Positions 1 through 11,088 of a stretch of DNA of 64,000 nucleotides are shown piece after piece. Position 1 is the first letter of the stretch. Every line of letters begins with the position of its first letter. A program made the translations under genes and the position numbers. This DNA is from Aegilops tauschii subsp. strangulata. Lineage: Eukaryota; Streptophyta; Magnoliopsida; Poales; Poaceae. The notes beneath the pieces were generated by a model that saw only the letters and a list, made by a program, of their open reading frames with translations, ran no database searches and had not been told where the DNA came from. The DNA lies in assembly GCF_002575655.3 (NCBI RefSeq), contig NC_053038.3, positions 205,642,730 to 205,706,729 of the forward strand, in the 5' to 3' direction.

Positions 1-938
1 ACATGCATATTTGTCAGGTGATTTCTAGTGCAAATTATTCAATAATCTATTTATGTTATCCAGAACAAAAATACTTCACACACTTTTGTGTTTTGTCTAA
101 TTGCAGGTGTATGGGACATTTGTACAATCCACATATGAAGATAGGGGAAAAGGAGAAGTTTAGGTTCTGTTCAAAAAGTCCTCTCACGTCACTTTTGGGC
201 CAAGAGAAGATAGAGTCCAGGTCTCTCACGTTCTGCATTCAGATTCGGACTGCACAGACATAGCTGACTCAAAACGCCAACAACTTTTTCATACGGACTC
301 CGAATTGGGTGATTCTTTTTTTGTTGGAAAGTAGATTTCGTTCTCTTTCCAACCCAACTGGATTCACCTTTAAATTCGTCCTGAGCGTTCAGATATGGAC
401 GAAACAATCTGACACTGCAGCAGAATCCGAGCCAAACAACAAGTCCAAAGGTGTTGCATCACCTCCACTTGGGCCCATGAGCCTTGTACGACCTAGGGTT
501 GGTTTCAGGCTGCCTTGGGACGTCCTCCCACCTCCTTGGCCTCCACCCCTTGCTCCTATATAAGTAGATTCATCTAGTAGCTTTTTGCTTGGGATTTGTT
601 TAGTTAAAAGTTAGCCATTGCAACTTCGTGTACTTCGTTTGTGTCCAACGACCAGACCAAGACCGCTTACGGATCCCCACCATTATCAATAATTCATATA
701 TATTTGCAATATTCAGATTGCTTTATCATATTCTTGCTCGTTCTTCGATTGCTTGCAGGAATAGACCTTCGTGGTCAGGCTGACCGTGCTTCCGGCATCG
801 TCAGTAACCTCAGGAGATTAGTTTAGCGGTTGCTAAGGTGCAACGTCGTGCACGTTTGTAGTCGGATCGTCAAAGTCATCTCCACCAAATCGATAGTTAT
901 CATCTCATCGAAAGATCGGGACACCCTTGCCTCTATCA
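1..938 (+). mobile_element. X-family LTR (solo or 3' LTR), left end outside window
   Basis: This stretch matches, on the opposite strand, two further copies at 23,651-24,617 and 27,370-28,350. Together they define an LTR of about 970-980 bp. It ends in CTCTATCA at 938, the same end that precedes the primer-binding site in the complete X element. Comparison with the other copies suggests that only about 40 bp of its start lie outside the window. The next bases belong to an Athila-type LTR, so this copy is inserted there. Whether it is a solo LTR or the 3' LTR of a full element cannot be told from this window. Confidence 0.85.
557..564 (+). promoter_or_regulatory. TATA box of the X-family LTR
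   Basis: TATATAAG follows a pyrimidine-rich stretch in the middle of the LTR. The same box lies at the matching place in both other copies (24,024-24,031 and 27,744-27,751, minus strand). This is the expected core promoter of the retrotransposon transcript. Activity is inferred only. Confidence 0.6.
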
Positions 939-1396
939 GAGTGACTCTTTGTTGCATGTTGAGGGATAGTTATATGATCCAATTATGTTATTATTGTTGA
1001 GAGAACTTGCACTGGTGAAAGTGTGAACCCTAGGCCTTGTTTCCTAGCATTGCAATACCGTTTGTGCTCACTTTTATCATTAGTTACCTTGCTGTTTTTA
1101 TATTTTCAGATTACAAAAACCTATATCTACCATCCATATTGCACTTGTATCACCATCTCTTCGCCGAACTAGTGCACCTATACAATTTACCATTGTATTG
1201 GGTGTGTTGGGGACACAAGAGACTCTTTGTTATTTGGTTACAGGGTTGTTTGAGAGAGACCATCTTCATCCTACGCCTCCCACGGATTGATAAACCTTAG
1301 GTCATCCACTTGAGGGAAATTTGCTACTGTCCTACAAGCCTCTGCACTTGGAGGCCCAACAACGTCTACAAGAAGAAGGTTGCGTAGTAGACATCA
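939..1396 (+). mobile_element. 3' part of an Athila-type (Sabrina/WHAM-like) LTR
   Basis: The sequence reads as the last 460 bp of a gypsy LTR and ends in TAGTAGACATCA. From memory this end is typical of the abundant Triticeae Sabrina/WHAM group, in which a tRNA-Asp type primer site follows. Here the LTR ends exactly at 1,396 and is followed at once by the pol coding sequence of a different element. It therefore looks inserted into element A and was later split by the X-family LTR. The family name is from memory. Confidence 0.65.
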
Positions 1397-1453
1397 GCCC
1401 TCGAGGCGCTATCCGAGGCCCTGGCGGCCGAAGAATTAACCGCACTACGCTCC

Positions 1454-2363
1454 ATGGTGGATAGGGACGACGTGATCCTTGATAAGCGCCCCAAGTCCAC
1501 CTCCTTCAAACCAGCAGACGAAATAGTCAAATTTCAAGTTCACACGATGGACCCCAAGAAGATAGCTTCCATCAGGGCACAGCTTGATCCGACGGTCGAC
1601 GCCGCATTACGCGCGTTCCTGTGCGAGAACTCCTACATATTCGCCTGGCACCCTTCTGATATGCCAGGAATCCCACGCAGGTTGGCCGAACACAGCCTCA
1701 ATATATTGAAGGGATACAAGCCGGTCAAGCAAACACTGCGGCGCCTTTCCGAACCCAAACGACAAGCTATGGGGGAGGAGCTAGCCAAGTTAATTGAGGC
1801 CGGGTTCATCAGAGAAATAAAACATCCGGATTGGCTAGCAAACCTGGTGATGGTACCAAACAAGGATAAATCCTGGCACCTGTGCGTCGATTTCAAAGAC
1901 CTCAACAAGGCCTGCCCTAAGGATCCCTTCCCCCTCCCCCGCATTGATCAGATCATTGATGCTACTGCAGGACACGACTCACTATGCATACTCCGAATAC
2001 CATCACATCAAAATGAAGGAGTCTGATCAAGCCGCAACGGCATTCATCACCCCATACGGGCCTTTCTGCTTCAACACTATGCCCTTCGGGCTGAAAAACG
2101 CCGACGCCACCTACCAACGCATGATTCAAACATGCCTGGAGAAACAAATTGGCAAGACGGTCGAAGCATATGTGGATGACATCGTCATAAAAACTAAGCA
2201 CGTCGAGTCACTAGTAGACGACTTGCGTCTCACATTCGACAACCTCCGTACATATGACATCAAGCTCAATCCGGAAAAGTGTGTTTTCGGTGTTCCCGCC
2301 GGAAAACTGCCGGGCTTCATCATTTCCAATAGAGGAATTGAGGCAAACCCAGCCAAAATCTGA
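1454..2363 (+). pseudogene. Reverse transcriptase of element A (broken)
   Basis: RNA-dependent DNA polymerase segment of a gypsy pol. The first frame (to about 1,985) contains LCVDFKDLNKACPKDPFPLP, the usual fingers region. A second frame, used from about 1,990, carries MPFGLKNADATYQR and the catalytic YVDD box at 2,169-2,180. The shift lies just where the FLDAYSGY-type motif should be. The motif is missing and a few bases appear lost, so this looks like a small deletion rather than a programmed shift. The frame stops at 2,363. Confidence 0.85.
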
Positions 2364-2375
2364 GCTTTGTCATAA

Positions 2376-2953
2376 TTGGCTACACCAACAGACCTCAAAC
2401 AGGTCCAAAAACTAGCCGGATGTGTGGCAGCTTTAAGCCGCTTTATCTCTAGGTTAGGAGAAAAGGCATTGCCACTATATCGCCTACTCCGACACGCCGA
2501 CCACTTCGAGTGGACGAACGCGGCAACGGCCGGACTAGAAGAAATAAAAGCTCTTTTAGCAAGCAACCCAATCCTGGCCGCGCCGAACATCGGCGGACCA
2601 TGTTATTATACATCTCTGCAACGCACCAGGTGGTGAGTGCAGTGCTCGTCGTTGAACGAGAGGAGGACGGACATAAATTCCCACTTTAGAAACTGGTATA
2701 CTATGTATCCACTGTCCTCACACCGTGCAAATCCTGGTACCCTCATTACCAAAAGATAGCATACGCGGTTTTCATGGCATCCCGGAAGCTACGACACTAC
2801 TTCCAAGAGTGCTCGATCATGGTGGCTTCCGAAGTACCACTCAATGACATATTAAACAACCGTGATGCTACAGGCCGGATTGCCAAGTGGGCCATTGAGC
2901 TCTTGCCATTCGATATAACATACAAACCACGCCGAGCCATTTAATCCCAAGTT
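2376..2953 (+). pseudogene. First RNase H module of element A (broken)
   Basis: The connection and RNase H region that follows the polymerase in gypsy pol. It opens with TPTDLKQVQKLAGCVAALSR and LPLYRLLRHADHFEW, typical of Tat-type pol. After about 2,636 the frame shifts. The downstream text (KIAYAVFMASRKLRHYFQ, then AKWAIELLPFDITYKPR) is still recognisable but is crossed by stops, including one at 2,942. The catalytic residues of this module are not all visible. Confidence 0.7.
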
Positions 2954-3823
2954 TTGGCTGACTTCGTCACTGAATGGACAGAGGCCGAACTCCCTAAAGA
3001 GTACGGTACATATTCCAACTGGGTCATGCACTTCGATATCTCTAAAATGCTGGCCGGTTTAGGAGCGGGCATTGTCTTAACGTCCCCCACAGGAGACACA
3101 GTCCAGTACGTACTCCAAATATTATACACAGACTCCAATAACACAGCGGAATACGAGGCCTTATTGCATGGTCTTCGGATGGCTGTCTCCATGGGCATAC
3201 AATGCCTGGAAGTGCGCGGGGATTCAAATCTCGCAATATCCCAAATAAACGGAGACTTCGACGCCAAAGATCCGAAGATGGCGGCCTATCGTAATGCCGT
3301 ACTCAAAATATCAGCTCGGTTCGAGGGACTCGAGTTTCATCATGTGGCTCGAGAAAGTAATCAAGCGATGGATGTCCTTGCTCGCATGGGCGCCAAGCGT
3401 GACCCCGTCCCGCCTAACATCTTTTTGGAAAGGCTCTTCAAGCCATCTATGTTGTGGCATGATGAGAGCAGCAACACTAGTCCGGATCCGATTATACCCC
3501 CAGATTCCGAACACAATATCGATATCATCGGGGGCTCAGCCCCCGAAATAACACCATCGGCCCATCTAATAATGGCAGTAATTGCCTCATGGACCGAACC
3601 CTTCTTAGCCTACCTCAATAGGCGAGAGCTCCCTGAGGACCAGAATGAGGCTCGATGCATCATTCGGCGTTCGAAAGCTACAAGGTTCATGAAGGAGAGC
3701 TCTACAAGAAAAGCGCTACCGGAATACTTCAAAGATGTATCTCCGAAGAAAAGGGATGACAGCTCCTCGCCGAAATCCATGCTGGTCTTGGCGGTCACCA
3801 CGCCGCGGCTCGAGCTCTTGTAA
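2954..3823 (+). pseudogene. Second (archaeal-type) RNase H of element A
   Basis: An open frame of 289 codons whose first 150 residues form a second RNase H domain, as known for the Tat/Ogre lineage. Likely catalytic residues are visible: Asp28 (HFDISKM), Glu67 (TAEYEALLHG), Asp90 (VRGDSNLAISQI) and Asp140 (NQAMDVLARM). The rest is the usual linker toward integrase. The start shown is only the first Met of the open stretch, because the pol frame comes in from upstream through a stop. Part of the linker before integrase seems deleted. Confidence 0.75.
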
Positions 3824-3825
3824 GT

Positions 3826-4782
3826 AAAGCCTTCTGTACCAGTTTCTTCTGGCCGACGACCTGAGCAGATGCACAGGACCTTGTCCAACGTTGTGTAGGA
3901 TGCCAGCTTTTCGCCAATCAAAGCCATATGCCGCCTACCGCCCTGCAAACAACCCCCATTACTTGGCCTTTCGCGGTCTGGGGGCTCGATATGGTCGGAC
4001 CCCTTAAAGGGGGAAGCCATAAGAAAAAATATCTGCTGGTCATGGTAGATAAATTCACTAAGTGGATAGAGGCCAAACCAGTTAAAATGGCCGAAGACGG
4101 ACCAGTGATAGACTTTATATCCGGTGTCGTACACCATTATTGTGTCCCACACAGCATCATCACCGATAACGGCTCCAACTTTACAGCCGACGAAGTGCAA
4201 ACCTGGTGTGCTAACCTAGGCATCAAGCTCGATTATGCCTCCGTCTATCATCCCCAAACAAACGGTCAAGTCGAACGAGCTAATGGTCTTATCATGAGCG
4301 GCATTAAGCCTATACTAGTATGGTCTTTAAAAGAGTCAGACAAACAATGGGTCAAGGAGCTCGACTCCGTACTCTGGGGGCTGGGGACCACGCCCAATCG
4401 CACTACTGGTTACACACCATTCATCATGGTGTAAGGCGCGAAGGCTGTTTTGCCCTGCGACATCATTCATGACGCACCTCGAGTGCGCATGTATGAAGAG
4501 AAAGAAGCCGAGCTGGATCGGCAGGACAGTATAGATACCCTGGAGGAGGAGCGCGACATTGCAAAAGCCCGTTCTGCATTATATCAACAACAAGCTCGCA
4601 GATACCAAAGCAGAGAAGTGCGGGCCAAGACTTATAATGTTGGTGAAATCGTTCTACGCTTGCCAGAAAAGAAAAAGGACAAACTCAAGCCCAAGTGGGA
4701 AGGTCCCTTCATTATAGATGAAGTTCTCACTGGAGGTGCGTACCATCTGTGTGATGCCAGACTCCGAAGATTCTACGCCTAG
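3826..4782 (+). pseudogene. Integrase of element A (core intact, interrupted)
   Basis: The enzyme that would insert the cDNA. In the frame from 3,928 the core shows Asp21 (WGLDMVGPL, 3,988), Asp80 (ITDNGSNF, 4,165) and Glu116 (GQVERANG, 4,273). The spacing is D-x58-D-x35-E, a classical integrase triad. The zinc-binding N-terminal part is poorly preserved and crossed by stops. A stop at about 4,432 divides the core from the C-terminal part (4,450-4,782). That part ends with VGEIVLRLPEKKKDKLKPKW, the basic C-terminal fold that precedes the pol stop codon. Confidence 0.85.
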
Positions 4783-5759
4783 AGCCGGACTCATTGTTCG
4801 TTTTCTTTTTCTCCTTTTTCCATTTCTTCTCTCTTTAAAATTTTTTGTTTAGCTTTATAGCTCTTGTGCGGCTAGACCGCACACTTATGAGGTACACATC
4901 CTTAAATGTATACGCCCGTAATACCTGGGGGCTTCTTTTATAGAAGCTTATTCTCATTTTCCGAGCATCAAGCTCACCACATATGTGTCCTTTTCTAATA
5001 TATACCTTTTCTTCGCCATTATATGCACCTTTATGACTTAAGTTTTTGCCAAGCTGGGTTGCCTGGCTCCTGTGCTTATGCCCTACGTTCCCGTTTGTTC
5101 GGCTAGGGCATAAAGGGAGCACCTCTGCGATTGCTACAGCCGGGTCATCCGGACTTGTACCTCAGACTGGGTGAAGCCAATAGCTAGCGTTCTTAAGGGA
5201 ATAATCGGCCGGCGGACTAAAGACGTTTTATCCTCATTGCACTATGAATCCCCAGATATTACGTATACTGTGATTTTTCGAATCACGGTTTGGGCATGCA
5301 TACTTATGCATGTTCACCCAGGGAAAGGAACCCTTAACGGAACTATTCTCTCTGGAAGATGTTTCTTACAATCAATAAGTAATATAACATAGCTAGCCAG
5401 ATACAACTTGTCTATTCAAGCAACCATGACCCCTACGCCTGGTTTCCACGCATGCCCCGGTATTTATCACCGGTCCGTTATTCGGAAGCACTCCGCACCT
5501 TTGGGTCCGGAGGTCGAAGCGAAAAGGTCTGCCATGACAATCGTTTGACAATTCGGCTACGGACAAATTTGTCAATTGAAGTACATAGTCACTTGGACTC
5601 AAAAGCTTCTTCTTCTATACCGTCTAACAGGCTGTCTAGCTTACAATCCTGTTGCGAAAACTTGGCAGCTATCTTTACTTGGTCATATACCAAGCTCACT
5701 GGAATCTCTTGTCCATCTGACCCCCGAGGTCCGACCCGGGCCATATGATTCAGATCAAG
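4783..5759. other. Spacer between pol and antisense gene in element A
   Basis: About 1 kb without a credible coding frame. It starts with a pyrimidine-rich run after the integrase stop and contains several CTGGGGGCTTC-like stretches. This matches the long non-coding spacer known downstream of pol in Tat elements. I see no other structure in it. Confidence 0.6.
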
Positions 5760-6881
5760 TCAGGTGTACCGCGTTTTCACCATGGCCCAGGCCTCTCGCG
5801 CGCCTTCCCGGCAAGCCGATATCTTCCATAATCTAAAGTGGTGCCGAGCTCCCTTGAATAGCTTCACAAGCTTCTCCATACTTCCTGGAGGGGATGCGGA
5901 TGGCCATAAAGCCTTGGCAACACTCCGCATCGCTTTCCGAGCTCGATCGTGCACTTGGGACAGCTCTTGCAGCAGATCGCCTTGAGATTCGGACATTTTC
6001 TCTTCCGGCCGGCCAGTCAGCATACCTGCAGGCATAAATCTGTTAACTCATTTATTTACCACACTACACAAAGGTAAGTTCAAAAGCATACTGAGTATGC
6101 CGCCCCGTAGCTTCCTGTTCTCTTTTACGGCGTCCACTAGCCGCACATCTTTTAGCTCTTTGCCCCGCTGGGTGTTGGAATCCTGCAGCTTGTTCTTATC
6201 ATCCCTGGTCCGTGTCAACACACGTTCGCCAGTGGCCAGTTGCTTTTCGGCCTGATGTTTACCCGCCTGCGCGACCTTCAGTTCCTCTTTCAGTTGATCT
6301 AACGATCCTTCCAGGGGAAATACAACAGTATTAACATTACTGGTATATGATTATATTTTTCTGGATGGAGGAGAACATTACCAGGCGGTGCCTCCTTGGA
6401 TTTCTCCAGTTCGGCGATAACAACAGCTAGCTGGGTCCGACACTTTTCCAGCTCATGAGACAGCATGTTGTTCTTCTCCGTGAGTGCCTGATTATACAAT
6501 GATCCTTAAATCAGTTGTTTCAACTGCTTCAAGTCTCAGGGGCTATTGGTATATGATTACTAGATCTATACAATGCGTACCTACCCACATATCTTTCAAA
6601 TGCTGGTCAGTGGCTCTGGCAAGCCCATCCCGAGTAGCTTGGATGTACGCATCAGCCGAGCTGAAGGTATTGAATGCCTCTTCAGTAAAGCTAGGGTCGG
6701 GAAGAGCGGCCTTCCGGCGCCGATGATTCATGGCGCTCTCTACTTCAGAGTTCGTGACGGATACATTATCCGAATCCTCTGAAGGAGGACAATCCGGCGT
6801 CACTCCCGTGTCAGCCCCCGCGCTAGAGGCAGGGTCTGGAACCTGACTGGTGGAGGCGCAACCGGCAGGATCCCCAGACAT
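5760..6881 (-). pseudogene. Element A antisense gene, middle and C-terminal exons
   Basis: Three minus-strand segments look like exons of the antisense gene that Tat elements carry between pol and the 3' LTR. One (6,881-6,543) is acidic and Ser/Pro-rich and ends at a GTAGGT donor-like site. One (6,499-6,299) looks like a coiled coil. The last (6,035-5,760) contains WPSASPPGSMEKLVKLF and ends near MVKTRY. A pyrimidine-rich CAG acceptor lies just before the last segment. The parts resemble the C-terminal half of the element B antisense gene (16,688-18,291). The molecular role of these proteins is not established. Confidence 0.6.
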
Positions 6882-7469
6882 AGTCCGGCGAACGTTCTTC
6901 CTAGTAAAACACAGCGGACAATGTCACGGTTCGATGTGACTACCATGGGGCATATTTAAAGTCATACCTCTTTAATGCGGCTCGGCGGTGCTGTCATTTG
7001 CCTTCCTCTTCGAAGACCCGCCCGGTGCAGGCGCCGCTCTCTTACGAGACGCCTCTGGTGCAGCATGGCACGCCGAGTTCCTCCCCTTTGGAGCACAAGA
7101 CAGTGCGGCGGGAGGCATGATGAGGAAGCTTTTTCAGAGGAGATGTCTCCTGATTACTTACATATGAGGCAGGTAGGAGGCCGGGGTAATCGGCCATGAT
7201 GGCCACTTCCGTGCCATCATAGCTCGCCTAGTAGAAGACTCCCTCCTTGAGCTCTACAAATATGTCTGGATCCTCTCGAATCCGGGATTGAGGTCTCGTT
7301 ATGGTCCTTCGGATGTGGAACGGGGCTATGGATCCCCGCGATAACCTTCCGCCATTACAATTAAAAGTGGACGGGTTAATGTCAATTAAACATGACTCAG
7401 GAGAGGATTGCGTAAGGTGGCGGGATTAAAACTCACCCAGTTAGGGGGATTGTACATGGAAAATCCCTC

Positions 7470-8405
7470 TCACCGCTTAAGACGAGTGAACTCCTCTTTC
7501 TCCCCTTTATACAGATCGGCCAATATTGTGGCCAGGGCGGCGGGGGTGTCCAGACCCTTTCGTCTGCAGCGTGAGGCGTCATCTTCCCCATTGTAGTGCC
7601 ACATACGGAGCCCTCTGAATTGGAGTGGCTGAACACCTCGCACTATGGAAGTTGCCATTACCTCGATTATTGATAATCCGGACTGGGCAAGTGTCCTTAT
7701 CTTGCCCATTAATTGTTGGACTTCTGCGCTATCTTCCTCCTCGAGGCTCTGAGGACGCCAGTTGTGGCGTTTCCTCAATGGAGCGCTAGAAAATTCGGGA
7801 AGGCCCATTCGGACTAGGTCGGGGAGAGCGACATCTTCAATATAGAACCACTCCGAGGGCCACTCTTTGGACGCCTTCTTCGGCCTGCCGGACTGGTATC
7901 CGGTCCCGGCTATGCACCATACCTCGGCGCCGCCCACCTCGAATACATATCCCTTTTGGGTGCGAGGGACGAGGCAGAAAAGCTTCCTCCATAACTCAAA
8001 ATGGGCATCGCAACCCAGGAATAGTTTGCAAAGAGCGACATAGCCCGCGATGTGCAAGATAGAGGCCGGCGTAAGATTGTGAAGTTGGAGGCCGTAGTAC
8101 TCTAGGAGACCTCGGAGGAAAGGGTGGATTGGAAATCCGATGCCTCTTAATAAGAAGGAGACAAAGCACACTCGCTCCCCCGTGGTTGGATTGGGGAAAT
8201 TTTCTGCCAGGGTTTCGCCGGCGAAAGCGGTTAATCCTGCCCGAACGGGGACTAGATCTGTGAGGGGGAAGGAATCCCTGCGTTTGAACCTTAACCAGCT
8301 GGTCATGGGATACTGAACATCTCTTCCAATCGCCTTTTTTGGATCCATGAGGGTGGAAGGAAGAACTAGGAGCGCTAGCCATGTTTGAATGTTTTCTCCT
8401 AGCAA
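7470..8405 (-). pseudogene. Element A antisense gene, N-terminal domain (Transposase_28-like)
   Basis: An open minus-strand frame of 311 codons. Residues around 80-150 (FVSFLLRGIGFPIHPFLRGL, then HNLTPASILHIAGYVALCK) match the plant domain annotated as 'putative gypsy type transposon'. Despite that name no catalytic motif is visible. The same domain occurs in element B at 19,080-19,676. The gene runs antisense to pol and ends before the 3' LTR, as known for Tat elements. Whether it is expressed and what it does are unknown. Confidence 0.7.
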
Positions 8406-8707
8406 GCTCTAAGGATTTTCCGCCTGGTGTGGAATGGCATCTGAGACCCAATCCCGTTAAATAGACTCCTTTCTTACATGGCCAGGGTGTTATGTGCAAA
8501 AAATACTCTGACCTTTTGTATTCGCTCGACACATGGAAGCAGAAGCAACGGAGGTGCAGAGGCCAAAGGGTATGACATTAAATGAAAAGCCAAGTACAAC
8601 TCTTCGGTCAGATGCTTTAAAGTATTCGGAGGAGGAACCCGCCTTGCAATGTCGACGACAATCTGCGCGCCGAACACATCGTCATTGAAGCCTGGTTCGG
8701 GGGCTAC
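8406..8707. other. Non-coding junction between antisense gene and 3' LTR of A
   Basis: A short stretch upstream of the antisense start. It probably holds the promoter of the antisense gene and the region from which plus-strand DNA synthesis starts. The last 80 bp (ATTCGGAGGAGGAACCCGCC through GGTTCGGGGGCTAC) recur almost unchanged just before the 3' LTR of element B. Confidence 0.5.
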
Positions 8708-9176
8708 TAAGGGAGTGCTAGATTAAGGGGTCCTCGGGCGTCCGGGCTATGTGATTGGGCCGGACTAATGGGCCATGAAGATACAAGACAGAAGACTTCC
8801 TCCCGTGTCCGCATGGGACTCCCCTTTGCGTGAAGGCAAGCTTGGCGTTCAGATGTGAATATTTCTTTCTCTGTAAACCGACTCTGTACAATCCTAGGCC
8901 CCTCCAGTGTCTATATAAACCGGAGGGTTTAGTCTGTAGAGGCAATCATAATCATACAGGCTAGACATCTAGGGTTTAGCCATTACGATCTCGAGGTAGA
9001 TCAACTCTTGTAAACCCCATATTCATCCAAGATAATCAAGCAGGAAGTAGGGTATTACCTACATCAAGAGGGTCCGAACCCAGGTAAACATCGTGTCCCT
9101 GTCTCCTGTTACCTTCGATCCTCAGATGCACAGTTCGGGACCCCCTACCCGAGATCTGCCGGTTTTGACACCGACA
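8708..9176 (+). repeat. 3' LTR of element A
   Basis: About 469 bp alignable over its whole length with both element B LTRs, starting TAAGGGAGTGCTAG (for TGAGGGAGTCCTGG in B) and ending GACACCGACA. It contains TATATAAA at 8,912-8,919 and the motif GCAGGAAGTAGGGTATTACC at 9,040-9,059. The first base pair is TA instead of TG, a likely mutation. It is more diverged from the B LTRs than these are from each other, so it is another subfamily or an older copy. Confidence 0.85.
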
Positions 9177-9284
9177 GGCCCCACACACATGTCGAACTGA
9201 CGGCATGCTTCCCTGTGCCGTTCTTGGAGAGCTTGGCCTTGGTCGCAGTGAGCTCGTGGATCGGATGATGCCATGGAAACATCA

Positions 9285-9536
9285 TCATGGGTGCCACCCC
9301 ACTAACTCTGTCGCTGCTGTTGTTGTCTTGGAGGAGACTACACCGTTGTCACCAGCAACACGGGCCGGCGCCGTGGGCTGCTGCTGTGAGGGCCCCACCT
9401 GCTGTGGCTTGTCATTGTTGGCGAAGCTGTTGAGGCTCTGAATGGCAGCGTTCCATTCATCCATCTTCTCTGCAGCAATAAGGAAGTCTAGAAGCAGATG
9501 TGCTCGTGCCAGATCTTCTGTCAGGGAAGTTGGCAA
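9285..9536 (-). pseudogene. gag N-terminal fragment of element D
   Basis: An 83-codon frame with EDLARAHLLLDFLIAAEKMD followed by a Gln/Pro-rich stretch. It lies downstream of the D primer site on the same strand, where gag begins. Other frames between 9,600 and 10,080 on this strand are probably the same reading frame broken by shifts. No capsid or zinc-knuckle motif is seen before the element is cut at 9,177, so the gag assignment rests mostly on position. Confidence 0.45.
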
Positions 9537-10100
9537 AGAACGGTGCTAAGAACAAGAGGTGTTCTTACTTCTAACAGAGTTAGAAGGAGCTCCATCTCGA
9601 TCCTGCAATCGTGGCCTATCTTCTCCGGCATGGTGGCGTGCATCCTAGCCTTGTACATCTTGGGAATGATACAATAGGGGCTTTGCCGTGAGGATGCACG
9701 GAACCATTGACGATGTGGCGCTGCTCATCACGCGCGACCTGAGATGGCCGCGGTGTAAGCGCCAGCGTGGGTGTCTTGGATGGCATCACATCATCCTTGG
9801 AATTCACCACGCCACCCGTAGGCAGCACGGCTCCAACCTTGGACCTGGTGGCGTGCGGGTTGTTGTTGTTCCCACTCTGGATGATGCCGCTCGCCTGGCT
9901 TCAATCGCCAGAGCGTCATGGAAGTTTCTCGCCGCCTCCACCTCCTTTGCCACCACCTGCACCATCGCATGTCTGCGTAGGCGTCAGTAGCTTGGATATA
10001 GATGGACCCGCCACTATGGCGCCCTTCATATTTGGGGCCATGGCGATGAAAATGATGAAGCTGGTGTGCTAACTGCTAAATCTGGTTCACTCAAGCGATC

Positions 10101-10120
10101 CCCCCGTCTGGCGTGCCAAA
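10101..10120 (-). other. Primer-binding site of element D
   Basis: On the minus strand TTTGGCACGCCAGACGG lies 2 bp after the LTR end. The TGG that pairs with the CCA end of a tRNA is present. A closely similar site follows the LTR of element C at 31,281-31,306. The exact tRNA is not assigned. Confidence 0.6.
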
Positions 10121-10122
10121 GA

Positions 10123-10940
10123 TGTCATGCGTACGACAATCTATGGGACCAACAAAGACCCCTTCGCGGTTCAACTAGGGAGATCAACGTGCACAAAGAG
10201 CAGATCTAGCAATCAATGCAAAGATTTAGCCAGGTTTGGGGCGCTGTGAAGCGTAAAACCCTACTCCTGCTTTGTTGTATTTACAAGGAGTGCAACTTGC
10301 CGGCAAGGATGCGTGGGAAGTGCAGCTACGCGTGCAAATAAGCAAAGTTCCAACCTTTGTAAAGGTATCCACGGGCCTCGTTTTATAGGGAAAGGGGTCA
10401 CCACTGTGGCAAAATGGTTTTTACATAAGGTAAAGAGTGGATGCGGTTCAAAATACCTAACTCTAATGGGTTGGGAGAAATACATTAAATGCACCATGAG
10501 GTCTCATGATGGTGAAGCTCCCCAGCAAGGATCGTCTCTCCTTCTGTGTTGTTCACCCAACTACCTCATATTATCTTGACACACTCCTAGGATGGGTGTC
10601 ATTAAAGTTGTGTCCTCTGGCATCAAGCTGACACGTGCCCGAACAGAGCTCACCTAACTACCCGCCCATTCAACACCTATTTGACAAGCGACAAGCTGGT
10701 TGCTGAGGTGGAGCGGTGGCTAGGTAGTTGGATCTTGCCCGCATGGAGCTTGCCAGGTCTTCATTACTTACCGGCAAGTAGCTTCCCGGCAACTTCAACC
10801 TTGATCTTCTGTATTTTCCCTAGTACATTTTGATCACCTGCCTGGATGTCTTCTTTATGGCTTTACCAACCACTCTTGAGTCTGTTCGCAGCTGCCCTTC
10901 GGTAAGCCCTCTCGTCAGGTAGGCTACTACTGCATGTGCA
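10123..10940 (-). repeat. 5' LTR of element D
   Basis: The minus-strand LTR contains a TATA box (CTATAAAA, 10,381-10,388). Downstream it has the motif GCAGGAGTAGGGTTTTAC (10,253-10,270) that is also found in elements A, B and C. Its 3' end is firm because the primer site follows. The 5' end is only estimated. Confidence 0.55.
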
Positions 10941-11088
10941 CAAGTCTGGGGTGTTAAAGACCCAAACATTAGTACATCAAGAAGGCCTTTACCTCCACCT
11001 TGAGGGGCCGAACTTGGGTAAACTTGTGTCCTTCGTTCTCGATCAACCCCATTCAAGCAACCACCTAGTTGTTATGGCCTCCAGACTT
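10941..11088 (+). repeat. LTR end fragment, distant relative of the A/B LTRs
   Basis: The segment includes ACATCAAGAAGGCCTTTACC and GGGGCCGAACTTGGGTAAAC, a diverged version of the last part of the A and B LTRs (compare 9,060-9,100). It ends near CCACGACA at 11,088. Antisense-gene sequence of element H follows at once. It may be the 3' LTR remnant of H or a separate fragment. Confidence 0.4.

Larger units (their letters stand above)
1397..9176 (+). mobile_element. Element A: Tat-type Ty3/gypsy retrotransposon, 3' part (Fatima-like)
   Basis: The order is reverse transcriptase, RNase H, second RNase H, integrase, a spacer, an antisense gene and a 3' LTR. This is the known layout of the plant Tat lineage. 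The left edge is cut by the inserted Athila-type LTR, so gag, protease and 5' LTR lie outside the window or are lost. The LTR is clearly related to that of element B, and it resembles the wheat Fatima family. Coding frames are broken by stops and shifts, so A cannot be autonomous. Confidence 0.8.
9177..10940 (-). mobile_element. Element D: 5' end of a minus-strand gypsy retrotransposon
   Basis: Reading the minus strand, an LTR ends in GCATGACA at 10,123. A primer-binding site (TTTGGCACGCCAGACGG) and a gag leader follow. The rest of the element is cut at 9,177 by the exact end of element A, so A was probably inserted into D. The far LTR edge, set at about 10,940 (GTGCACA), is uncertain. Confidence 0.6.
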
